Part shown: piece after piece, positions 1 to 6,285 of the stretch
Position numbering within the stretch: position 1 is the stretch's first letter
Layout: each line of letters opens with the position of its first letter
DNA from: Schlegelella_A sp036272325
GTDB taxonomy: Bacteria; Pseudomonadota; Gammaproteobacteria; Burkholderiales; Burkholderiaceae_C
Assembly: GCA_036272325.1 (NCBI GenBank)
Contig: DATAYY010000146.1
Coordinates: forward strand, 1-6,285
DNA: 6,285 nucleotides
Direction of reading: 5' to 3'
Translations under genes and position numbers: made by a program
Notes under the pieces: model-generated
Seen by the model: only the letters and a program-made list of their open reading frames with translations
Databases searched by the model: none
Told to the model about the DNA's origin: nothing

Positions 1-1
1 G

Positions 2-343
2 CGAGCGCTGCTGACTGAACCGCTCGGCTACGCCGATTTCGTGCGCGCGCTCGAGGAGGCGACGCTTGTCCTCACCGATTCAGGAGGCGTGCAGGAAGAG
101 TGCGCCGCGCTCGGCAAGCCGGTCCTCGTCCTGCGCGGGCACACCGAGCGACCCGAAGCGATCGAAGCGGGCGTGGCGAAGGTCGTCGGGACAGGCGCAC
201 GGGCGATCGTCGAAGCGGCGTCACGCCTGCTCGATGATCCTGCGGTCCGCGGGGCGATGTGCCGGGCGAGCGACGCGTTCGGCGACGGCCGCGCGTCGCA
301 GCGCATCCTCGCTGCCCTGTTGCGCGCGCAGCGGCTTGCATGA
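2..343 (+). CDS. wecB: UDP-N-acetylglucosamine 2-epimerase (non-hydrolysing), C-terminal part
   Basis: Only the last 113 codons are present; the reading frame is open to the left edge, so the start lies outside the window. The enzyme interconverts UDP-GlcNAc and UDP-ManNAc in the cytoplasm, supplying ManNAc-type sugars for surface polysaccharides. The visible part carries the family's most conserved C-terminal block: LTDSGGVQEE (window 70-99), which binds the UDP moiety, followed by the LGKPVLVLR and TERPEA segments and a VGT turn. The tail (FGDGRASQRILAAL) matches the usual WecB ending, so the 3' end looks complete and intact. The stop codon overlaps an ATG (ATGA at 340-343), the normal signature of coupling to a following gene, but what follows is a decayed methyltransferase. 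This suggests the right-hand end of a polysaccharide locus. Family assignment is confident; which polysaccharide it serves cannot be seen. Confidence 0.93.
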   Translation, partial: RALLTEPLGYADFVRALEEATLVLTDSGGVQEECAALGKPVLVLRGHTERPEAIEAGVAKVVGTGARAIVEAASRLLDDPAVRGAMCRASDAFGDGRASQRILAALLRAQRLA

Positions 344-353
344 GCGATCCTCC

Positions 354-626
354 TTGCCGCCGGACGAGCGAGTCGCGTCGCACCTGATCGGAACGCCGCT
401 GCAGCGGCCCGCCGAGTGGTTGCGATACGTCAAGGGCACGGGCTAGAACTAGGGGATCGGCGCCGACGAGGTCTTCGAGTACCTCGTCGAGCGGGTCGGC
501 TACCGCATCTTTCTGCTCCAGGACCATCTGACCGGCGGGGTACCGCTCGACACGGCCGCCTTCCGCACGAGCATGGTCTCTCCGTCTCGAGCGCTCAACG
601 ATGCCGTCGTTCCGACCGACGGCTGA
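354..626 (+). pseudogene. FkbM-family methyltransferase remnant, core deleted
   Basis: One frame shows two family-like blocks separated by two in-frame TAG codons (444-446, 450-452). The first, LIGTPLQRPAEWLRYVKG (387-440), resembles the N-terminus of FkbM-type SAM-dependent methyltransferases found in glycan loci. The second (462-623), with DEVFEYLVERVGYRIFLL, then GGVPLDTAAF and a final RALNDAVVP, resembles the C-terminus of the same family. An intact member is roughly 240-280 residues; here the glycine-rich SAM-binding centre is absent, so an internal deletion is inferred. No good start exists in this frame: the ATG at 340, overlapping the wecB stop, opens another frame that ends after 15 codons, which suggests a further small frameshift. 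TTG 354 is only a nominal boundary. The ATGA overlap with wecB implies the ancestor was translationally coupled to it. Family naming rests on remembered motif resemblance, not on a search. Confidence 0.62.
603..623. terminator. Inverted repeat between convergent genes (possible terminator)
   Basis: A perfect 7-bp stem, GCCGTCG / CGACGGC, encloses a 7-base loop. It ends directly before the TGA of the methyltransferase remnant and 17 bases before the end of the convergent hydro-lyase gene. The position suits a bidirectional transcription end point, but no T-tract follows on either strand. It is at best a weak or Rho-assisted terminator, and chance is possible at this GC content. Confidence 0.3.
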
Positions 627-640
627 CGCGCGACCGGGGC

Positions 641-1816
641 TCAGGCGCTCTCGTACAGGCGCGTCAGCACGAACTCGCGATGGCCGAGCGCCTCGGCCGC
701 AGTCAGCCGGCCGTTCGCCGTTCGCAGCATGCACTCGAGCAACTGGTCGCCGGCCTGGTCGAGGTTGATCTCGCGCTGCAGCAGCCCTGACGTGTCGACG
801 TCGACATGCTCGCCCATCAGCCGCACCGTGCGCGGATTCGCGCAGATCTTGATCACCGGCAGGATCGGATTGCCGATCACGTTGCCCTGACCGGTCGGGA
901 AGAAATGGAGCGCATAGCCCGATGCGGCGCAGAGCGTCACCATCTCGGCGGCCGCGCTCGACGAGTCCATGAACCACAGGCCAGGATGGGTCGGCATCTC
1001 CGCCTTGTCGAGGACGCCGTCGACGGTGCAGGTCTTGCCGATCTTCTGGATGTTGCCGAGCGCCTTCTCCTCGATCGTCGTCAGGCCGCCGGCGATGTTG
1101 CCCTTGGTCGGCTGCGAATCCGAGAGGTCGCTCGTCTTGTGCCGGTTGACGACCTCCTGGTAGCGGTCGAACATGAACATGAAGCGATCTCGCACCGCGT
1201 CGCTGGCGCAACGCGCGGCGACGATCTGCTCGCCGCCGGTGAGCTCGGTGGTCTCGCCGAAGCAGAGCGTCGAGCCGAGCGCGTGCAGCTTGTCGAATGC
1301 GTTGCCGACGGTCGGGTTGGATCCGCAGCCCGAGGTCGTGTCGCTCTCGCCGCACTTGGTCGAGACCCAGAGCTCTTCGATCGCGCAGCGTTCGCGCTGC
1401 ACCTCACTCGCCCATTGCACGTACTCGCGTGCCGCCTTCGAGGCGCGCATGATCGTGTCGTGGTCGCCGTGCCCCTCGATGCCGAAGCCGGCCACGGGCT
1501 TACCGGTCGCGGCGATGCCGTCGACGACCTTCTTGGTCCAGCCGTCCTCGATGCCGATGACGACGACCGCGGCGACGTTCGGATTGCAGCCGGCGCCGAT
1601 CAGGGTGCGGAAATGAAGCTCGAGGTCGGCGCCGAACTGCAGCCGCCCGTACGGATGCGGGATCGCGAGCGCGCCCTTGATGTTGTGCGCGACCGCCTCG
1701 GCCGCAGCGTTCGACAGGTCGTCAAGCGGCAACACGATGACATGGTTGCGGACGCCGACGCGGCCGTTCTCGCGCCGGTAGCCGAGGAAGGTGGTGCCTT
1801 TCGAGACGATGGTCAT
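641..1816 (-). CDS. UxaA-family hydro-lyase, large subunit (SuyB / altronate dehydratase type)
   Basis: This is a 391-residue catalytic subunit of the UxaA/GarD/SuyB family, which eliminates water (altronate, galactarate) or sulfite ((2R)-sulfolactate) from hydroxy acids. Conserved blocks in order: GYRRENGRVGVRN (12-24), IPHPYGRLQFG (52-62), GCNPNVAAVVVIG (76-88), KCGESDTTSG (154-163), GNIAGGLTTIEEKALGN (239-255), MDSSSAAAE (283-291) and FPTGQGNVIGNP (306-317). Length and split organisation resemble SuyAB, the sulfolactate sulfo-lyase, more than one-piece altronate dehydratase. No sulfolactate dehydrogenase, sulfite exporter or hexuronate gene is nearby, so the substrate stays open. ATG 1816 is preceded by GAGGG at a good distance and lies 10 bases after the small-subunit stop, pointing to one operon with coupled translation. 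It converges on the methyltransferase remnant. The family call is confident; a specific enzyme name would be inference. Confidence 0.9.
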   Translation of the reverse strand: MTIVSKGTTFLGYRRENGRVGVRNHVIVLPLDDLSNAAAEAVAHNIKGALAIPHPYGRLQFGADLELHFRTLIGAGCNPNVAAVVVIGIEDGWTKKVVDGIAATGKPVAGFGIEGHGDHDTIMRASKAAREYVQWASEVQRERCAIEELWVSTKCGESDTTSGCGSNPTVGNAFDKLHALGSTLCFGETTELTGGEQIVAARCASDAVRDRFMFMFDRYQEVVNRHKTSDLSDSQPTKGNIAGGLTTIEEKALGNIQKIGKTCTVDGVLDKAEMPTHPGLWFMDSSSAAAEMVTLCAASGYALHFFPTGQGNVIGNPILPVIKICANPRTVRLMGEHVDVDTSGLLQREINLDQAGDQLLECMLRTANGRLTAAEALGHREFVLTRLYESA

Positions 1817-1826
1817 GGCGGCGCCC

Positions 1827-2108
1827 TCACCAGCGCTTGGTCTTGATGTTGTGGACGTGGGCGTGTTCGCCCTTCCTGATCGGCGCGATGACCTTGCCCA
1901 TGTCGATGCCGTACTTGACGACGGTATCGCCCGGCACCATGTCCCGGAGAGCGACCTTGTGGCCGATCGGGATGTCCTGACGCGCCTCGAGGTCGATCGT
2001 GCGGTCCTCGTCCATGATCCAGCCGGTCATGGCCGTGCCGCAGCTCACGCCCTCGACCACCACCACGGCGACCGTGTCCTCGGCGTCGTGCAGGATGCAA
2101 TGGATCAC
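1827..2108 (-). CDS. UxaA-family hydro-lyase, small SAF-domain subunit (SuyA type)
   Basis: This 93-residue SAF-domain protein is the first gene of the operon and the partner of the large subunit downstream. In one-piece altronate and galactarate dehydratases the same domain forms the N-terminus and contributes to the active site. Seen here are the domain core DIPIGHKVAL (45-54), DTVVKYG (61-67), the glycine-containing turn DMGKVIAPI (69-77) and the terminal GEHAHVHN block (80-87). The length is as expected for SuyA-like subunits. The start is GTG 2108: an in-frame TAG lies upstream (2142-2144), no in-frame ATG intervenes, and GGGAG (2115-2119) sits six bases before the GTG. An overlapping 11-codon ORF ends in TGA across this start (see findings). 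Expression presumably comes from the divergent intergenic region. Substrate is undetermined, as for the large subunit. Confidence 0.88.
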   Translation of the reverse strand: MIHCILHDAEDTVAVVVVEGVSCGTAMTGWIMDEDRTIDLEARQDIPIGHKVALRDMVPGDTVVKYGIDMGKVIAPIRKGEHAHVHNIKTKRW

Positions 2109-2140
2109 CGCATGCTCCCAGTTCCAGCCATCCGCGCCAT
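2105..2140 (-). other. Possible 11-codon leader ORF overlapping the small-subunit start
   Basis: On the minus strand an ATG at 2140 opens MARMAGTGSMR and stops at a TGA whose first two bases are the last two of the GTG start of the small subunit (GTGA overlap). An AGGT sits about eight bases upstream of the ATG, a weak ribosome-binding match. The layout would allow translational coupling. The peptide shows no attenuator-like run of one amino acid, and the frame lies open far upstream, so this may be accidental. Confidence 0.22.
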
Positions 2141-2206
2141 GCTAGCGGACCTATCGCACGCCTTCGCCGGCCGGCGTGCTGCGGGCTTGCCGTAAGCTAG
2201 CCGGCG
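2109..2206. promoter_or_regulatory. Divergent intergenic region between hydro-lyase operon and LOG gene
   Basis: These 98 bases separate two divergent start codons and must hold, or lie close to, promoters for both directions. Visible structure: a perfect 12-bp palindrome CGCCGGCCGGCG (2165-2176) near the middle and two copies of the palindrome GCTAGC (2141-2146 and 2196-2201), 55 bp apart start to start. The outer copies lie next to the two genes, so they could serve as operator sites. No convincing -35/-10 pair is readable. CTAG is generally scarce in bacterial genomes, which makes the paired copies notable, but both elements are short. Confidence 0.45.
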
Positions 2207-3115
<909 letters not shown>

Positions 3116-3133
3116 CCCGTTGCCCGTGATCCG

Positions 3134-4048
3134 ATGAACCGACTCGTCAGCCTCATCGGCGCGCCGACCGACGTCGGCGCCGGCCAGCGCGGCGCCAGCA
3201 TGGGGCCGGAAGCCCTGCGCGTCGCCGACATCGGCCCGGTGCTCGTGCGCCACGGCCTCGACGTCGTCGACCGCGGCAACCTCGGCGGCCCGGCGAATCC
3301 ATGGCAGCCGCCGCACGACGGCTACCGCCATCTCGACGCGGTGGCCGCGTGGTGCCGGAGCGTGCACGACGCCGTCCATGCCGAGCTCACCTTGGGTCGA
3401 ATGCCGATCCTGCTCGGCGGCGACCACAGTCTCGGGATCGGCTCGATCAGCGCGGTCGCGCGCCATTGCCGCACGACGCAAAAAAAGCTCCGCATCCTCT
3501 GGCTCGACGCCCACGCCGACTTCAACAACAACGTGCTGACGCCGAGCGGCAACATCCACGGCATGCCGGTCGCCTGCCTGTGCGGCAACGGACCGAAGGA
3601 GCTGATCGAGATCGGCGGCAAGGTGCCGGCGATCAGCGCGAAATGGGTGCGCCAGATCGGCATCCGCAGCGTCGACGCCGGCGAGAAGCGCCTCGTCCAC
3701 GAGGCCGGGCTCGAGGTCTTCGACATGCGCTTCATCGACGAGGAAGGCATGCGCCACACGATGGAGCTCGCGCTGGCGACGATCGACGCCAACACCCATC
3801 TGCACGTCAGCTTCGACGTCGACTTCCTCGACGCCGACATCGCGCCTGGCGTCGGCACGACCGTCAAGGGCGGTCCGACCTACCGCGAAGCGCAGCTCTG
3901 CATGGAGATGATCGCCGACACCGGCGCGCTCGCGTCGCTCGACGTCATGGAGCTCAACCCCGCGCTCGACGTCAAGAACCGGACCGCGGAGATCGCGGTC
4001 GACCTGATCGAGAGCCTGTTCGGGAAGAGCACGCTGATGCGCCGCTAG
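3134..4048 (+). CDS. rocF: Arginase (ureohydrolase family)
   Basis: The enzyme hydrolyses L-arginine to L-ornithine and urea with a binuclear manganese centre, feeding arginine nitrogen into catabolism. All six expected metal ligands are visible: H98 in GGDHS, D125, H127 and D129 in DAHADFN, and D228 and D230 in SFDVDFLDAD. Substrate-binding positions also fit arginase rather than agmatinase: N131, S138 and H142 in the SGNIHGMPV block, and E273 in DVMELNP. The N-terminal GAPTDVGAGQRGASMGP (9-25) is the usual opening motif. Its 304 residues are normal for bacterial arginases. ATG 3134 is chosen because the family starts a few residues before this motif; the 18-base gap after the LOG stop shows no Shine-Dalgarno sequence, so translation may depend on coupling. 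A seven-A run at codons 116-118 is unusual here. No other arginine-catabolism gene is in the window. Confidence 0.95.
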   Translation: MNRLVSLIGAPTDVGAGQRGASMGPEALRVADIGPVLVRHGLDVVDRGNLGGPANPWQPPHDGYRHLDAVAAWCRSVHDAVHAELTLGRMPILLGGDHSLGIGSISAVARHCRTTQKKLRILWLDAHADFNNNVLTPSGNIHGMPVACLCGNGPKELIEIGGKVPAISAKWVRQIGIRSVDAGEKRLVHEAGLEVFDMRFIDEEGMRHTMELALATIDANTHLHVSFDVDFLDADIAPGVGTTVKGGPTYREAQLCMEMIADTGALASLDVMELNPALDVKNRTAEIAVDLIESLFGKSTLMRR

Positions 4049-4062
4049 CGACGGGAGTCGCT
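4047..4062. terminator. Hairpin between convergent arginase and asmA-like genes
   Basis: A perfect 6-bp stem, AGCGAC / GTCGCT, with a GGGA loop fills almost the whole 16-base gap between two convergent stop codons and overlaps the last two bases of the arginase stop. Placement suits a shared bidirectional terminator. There is no T-tract on either side, so intrinsic termination would be weak. Confidence 0.35.
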
Positions 4063-4064
4063 CG

Positions 4065-5927
4065 TCAGGGCCGCTCCGGGCGGCAGCTCAGGCCCGCAGC
4101 CGGCGCGGCATCGGCACGTGCGACGAGCTCGTGCTTCAGCGCTCCCACCGCGCCGCTCAGGCGGATCGAGCGGTCGAGAACGAACAGCCCCGGCTCCTTT
4201 GCCTGCGGCGTGAGGACGACGTCGAGCGTCCGGTCGGCGAGGTCGATCGTGCCGCTGCCCACGGTTCGCGTCCGATCGGTGTCGACGACGAGCGTGCGGA
4301 TCCGGCCTTCGCCCTTGCGGACGTCGACGACGAGCGCTGCGCACCGCAGTGCGATCGGCTCGGCGCCGGTGATCAGGCTGCGCACGATCCGGCCGCCCTG
4401 CAGCCCCATCTTCGCGTCGAGCAGGCTCGAGATCGTGCCGTCGGAGACGAACGCGCTGATCGTTCCGGTGGCGTTGGCGAGCAGCGCGTCGAGCGACGCG
4501 CCGCCCGTCTGCAGGGCGGCGCGGCCGCTCACGGTGCCGCTCAACTGGCTTCGCGTCGCGCGCTCGCCGAGGAGCGTCTCGATCCGCACCGCATGGACAT
4601 CGACTTCGGCCTGGCCGCGCAGCGGCTGTTCCGAAAGCGTGACGCTGCCCTTGCCGATGACCTGGCCACCGCCGAGACGGACCTGCAAGTGCGGCACTCT
4701 CAGCACGCCATCGGCAAGCGACGCTTCGAGCGCGACTCCCTGCAACGAAGGCAGTTCTTCGCCGCGCACCTGCCTGGCGGCAAAACGAAGCTCGACGTCG
4801 ACCGGCCGAGTGCGGCGCACCGGCGGGGGCCCACTTGCGGCGGAGCTGGCGCCGGCGAGCGCCACCGGCGTTTTGGCGGCCGGCATCGCCGCAGTCACCT
4901 TGCCGTGGCCGCCAAGCGAGCGCAGGTCGGCGAGATCGGCGGAGTCGCTCGACAGCTCGGCGCTGAGGAGGTCGCGCTGCTCGCCACGTGTCCAGCGCAG
5001 GCTGCCGGCGAAATCGGTCGCACCGAGGTGCCCCTTCAGCGCGGAGAGCGCGTAGCTGTCGCGGTCACCGTGCAGCGTTCCGTCGAGGCGGATCGACTTC
5101 GCTGCCTCGCCGACCGGCGCACCGAGCAGCGAGAGCAGCCGCCCGCCCGAGGGTGCGACGAGGCGGATGGTGGCGTCGAATCGCGGCCAGCGAACGATGT
5201 CGCCCACCTGGCCGTCGAGGTCGAGCCGCGCTCCGCCGGCTTCGGCGTGGCCGCGGATCGGGAACGTGCGGCCGGTCTCGACCAGCGTGATCGTGCTCGC
5301 CGTCGCGGCGCCGATGACGAACGGCGCGCCGCGCCAGGTGCCGATCGCGTCGATCCAGGTCGGCGTGTCGGCGCCGGTCGGCGTCTCCGCGGTGTGCTCG
5401 CGGCCCGGCGTTGCGCGTGCCTCGAGGTCGATCTCGAGGGGCTCGTGACGCAGGCGCAGGGTCGCGTGCTCGCCGCGGAGCGCGAGCACCCTGACGCGCC
5501 CCGGGCCGCGATCATCGGGACGGGTCAGCCGCCAGTTGCGCAGCCCGTCGCTGCGCAGCTCGAGATCGACGTCGCCGTCGCGGAGCACTGCCAGCGCGAT
5601 GATCGGCCGCCGTTCGGCGACGCTGCGCCACGAGATCACGGCGGTCGCGGCGGCGAGCGCAGCGAGCGGCCGATGCGGATCGGCCCAGGGCGCGTTGTCG
5701 ATCCGGATGCCGCGCGCCTGGAGCACGGGCTCGAACGACGACGTGACGCTCAGCCACATCGCGTCGACTTGGACCGTGCGTCCCGAGCTCGCCGAGAGAT
5801 GGTGCGAGACGAGCGGAGCAAGCCACCATGGTTGCAGCAGCAGCGCCAGCGCGACGATCACGGCGAATCCGCCGGCCGCCCAGCCCAGCGCCCGCAGCGG
5901 GCGCGGCGCTTGCCCGCGCGAGGTCAT
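4065..5927 (-). CDS. AsmA-family envelope protein
   Basis: This 620-residue protein has one N-terminal membrane segment (about 13-31) and a long, beta-rich, presumably periplasmic body. AsmA-family proteins are inner-membrane anchored relatives of the bridge-like lipid-transport proteins (AsmA, TamB, YhdP) that influence outer-membrane assembly and phospholipid supply. Supporting segments: FEPVLQARGIRIDNAPWAD (65-83), typical of the AsmA N-terminal domain; a Pro/Ala-rich linker (about 346-376); and the AsmA C-terminal region (about 420-600), with GGGQVIGKGSVTL, LSGTVSGRAAL, a LDALLANATGTISAFVSDG stretch and GSGTIDLADRTLDVVLTPQ. Start ATG 5927 puts the membrane helix at the expected place. An upstream in-frame start at 6068 would run through the divergent small gene and is less likely. 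The Shine-Dalgarno sequence is weak. It converges on arginase. Family is confident, the exact cargo is not known. Confidence 0.88.
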   Translation of the reverse strand: MTSRGQAPRPLRALGWAAGGFAVIVALALLLQPWWLAPLVSHHLSASSGRTVQVDAMWLSVTSSFEPVLQARGIRIDNAPWADPHRPLAALAAATAVISWRSVAERRPIIALAVLRDGDVDLELRSDGLRNWRLTRPDDRGPGRVRVLALRGEHATLRLRHEPLEIDLEARATPGREHTAETPTGADTPTWIDAIGTWRGAPFVIGAATASTITLVETGRTFPIRGHAEAGGARLDLDGQVGDIVRWPRFDATIRLVAPSGGRLLSLLGAPVGEAAKSIRLDGTLHGDRDSYALSALKGHLGATDFAGSLRWTRGEQRDLLSAELSSDSADLADLRSLGGHGKVTAAMPAAKTPVALAGASSAASGPPPVRRTRPVDVELRFAARQVRGEELPSLQGVALEASLADGVLRVPHLQVRLGGGQVIGKGSVTLSEQPLRGQAEVDVHAVRIETLLGERATRSQLSGTVSGRAALQTGGASLDALLANATGTISAFVSDGTISSLLDAKMGLQGGRIVRSLITGAEPIALRCAALVVDVRKGEGRIRTLVVDTDRTRTVGSGTIDLADRTLDVVLTPQAKEPGLFVLDRSIRLSGAVGALKHELVARADAAPAAGLSCRPERP

Positions 5928-5938
5928 GGCACGAGCCC

Positions 5939-5945
5939 AGGAGAG
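5939..5945 (+). promoter_or_regulatory. Shine-Dalgarno sequence for the small gene at 5952
   Basis: AGGAGAG ends six bases before the ATG at 5952. It is the clearest ribosome-binding site on the plus strand of this window and is the main argument that the downstream small ORF is translated from that ATG. Confidence 0.55.
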
Positions 5946-5951
5946 CTGACG

Positions 5952-6191
5952 ATGAGCGCCCCGAACGAGCCCGCCGACCGGCCGCCCGCAGAGCCGGTGG
6001 CGCAGCGCCACGAGACCGATGTCGACGCCGATCGCGACGGCGATGATGACGGCGACTCCTGGCGCCATGAACCCGTCGCCCCGGTCGACGAGCGGAACCC
6101 GTTGAAGTCGTTCGGTCGCGCGATCGCCGATGCCGTCACCGGCGGCGAGGAGTCGAAAGCGGAGGCGGAAGCCGAGAAGCCGAAGCGCTGA
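5952..6191 (+). CDS. Small charged hypothetical protein (79 residues)
   Basis: I do not recognise a named family. The 79-residue product starts at an ATG with AGGAGAG at ideal distance. Its N-terminal half is Pro/Glu-rich and then very acidic (DVDADRDGDDDGDS, 24-37). A compact, conserved-looking segment NPLKSFGRAIADAVTG follows (49-64, possible short amphipathic helix), and the protein ends in an alternating Glu/Ala/Lys tail. There is no signal peptide or membrane segment, so it is presumably cytoplasmic and partly disordered. Third codon positions are nearly all G or C, as in the neighbours. It is head-to-head with the AsmA-like gene with only 24 bases between the start codons, so its promoter must lie within that gene. 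The same frame extends open through the antisense of the AsmA gene, which is a shadow and not an N-terminal extension. Confidence 0.6.
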   Translation: MSAPNEPADRPPAEPVAQRHETDVDADRDGDDDGDSWRHEPVAPVDERNPLKSFGRAIADAVTGGEESKAEAEAEKPKR

Positions 6192-6225
6192 TCGTCTGAC
6201 CTTGGCGGCGCGCTCGACGCAAGCT

Positions 6226-6240
6226 TGCCCGGCCCGGGCA
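6226..6240. terminator. GC-rich inverted repeat downstream of the small gene
   Basis: TGCCCGG and CCGGGCA face each other around a single C. A real hairpin would open to a 5-bp stem with a 5-base loop. It begins 35 bases after the small gene's stop and is not followed by a T-tract. It is a weak candidate transcription end; the rest of 6192-6285 shows nothing I can assign. Confidence 0.2.
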
Positions 6241-6285
6241 GAGCGTTTGCGGAGGGTTCGGGGCGCAACGTCTTCTCGAACGAGG

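Noticed and set aside
72..1355. A 427-codon minus-strand frame across wecB, the remnant and the hydro-lyase gene
   Set aside because: It is Arg-rich, crosses three independently supported features and has no recognisable motif.
3301..5055. A 584-codon plus-strand frame spanning arginase and into the AsmA region
   Set aside because: It overlaps a well-supported arginase in another frame and an opposing gene, is Arg-rich and shows no domain. It matters only as the frame that a -1 slip in arginase would enter.
4065..6068. Longer AsmA-family protein starting at 6068 with an extra hydrophobic N-terminus
   Set aside because: The hydrophobic stretch in the extension is the antisense of the acidic DVDADRDGDDDGDS segment of the small gene, and the normal membrane anchor follows the ATG at 5927 directly.
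4131..6191. A 686-codon open frame on the plus strand opposite the AsmA-like gene
   Set aside because: The part before 5952 is Arg/Asp/Ala-rich with no recognisable domain and mirrors the high-GC codons of the AsmA gene, which does show family motifs and a membrane anchor. Only its last 80 codons, behind a Shine-Dalgarno sequence, look real.
5924..6268. A minus-strand frame ending in an ATGA overlap with the AsmA-like start, which could look like a coupled upstream gene
   Set aside because: The product is Ser/Ala/Pro-rich without structure, and the opposite strand carries a better candidate with a ribosome-binding site and a conserved-looking core. It would deserve reconsideration if the small plus-strand gene were disproved.

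Overview
The window is very GC-rich, with strong G/C bias at third codon positions, tight gene packing and families typical of Pseudomonadota (AsmA-type envelope protein, split UxaA-family hydro-lyase, long-form LOG protein). It reads as a chromosomal segment of an alpha- or betaproteobacterium; I cannot place it more precisely. There are no RNA genes, insertion sequences, CRISPR arrays or prophage signs, and no gene-free stretch longer than 300 bases once the pseudogene is counted.

Layout, left to right. (1) At 2-343 (+) is the C-terminal end of a UDP-GlcNAc 2-epimerase (WecB), a surface-polysaccharide sugar-nucleotide enzyme cut by the window edge. (2) At about 354-626 (+) is a decayed FkbM-type methyltransferase. 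Its first ~30 and last ~57 residues are recognisable in one frame, joined at two in-frame TAG codons, and the SAM-binding core is missing. (3) A convergent two-gene operon on the minus strand (2108 down to 641) encodes the small SAF-domain subunit and large subunit of a UxaA/SuyAB-type hydro-lyase. (4) A 98-bp divergent intergenic region separates it from a plus-strand pair: a LOG-family nucleotide phosphoribohydrolase (2207-3115) and an arginase (3134-4048), 18 bp apart. (5) Convergent to arginase is a 620-residue AsmA-family protein (5927 down to 4065). (6) Divergent from AsmA, only 24 bp away, is a small charged protein (5952-6191) with a good Shine-Dalgarno sequence.

Functionally the window is a mosaic of short units rather than one pathway: a remnant of a glycan locus at the left, a small catabolic hydro-lyase operon, a LOG/arginase pair with purine-nucleotide and arginine-nitrogen roles, and an envelope protein. 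Nothing amounts to a clearly new system. The best leads are the core-deleted FkbM remnant, the orphan SuyAB-like operon with a possible coupled leader ORF and palindromic sites in its divergent promoter region, the LOG/arginase pairing, a dnaX-type slippery heptamer inside the arginase gene, and the small protein packed head-to-head against asmA.
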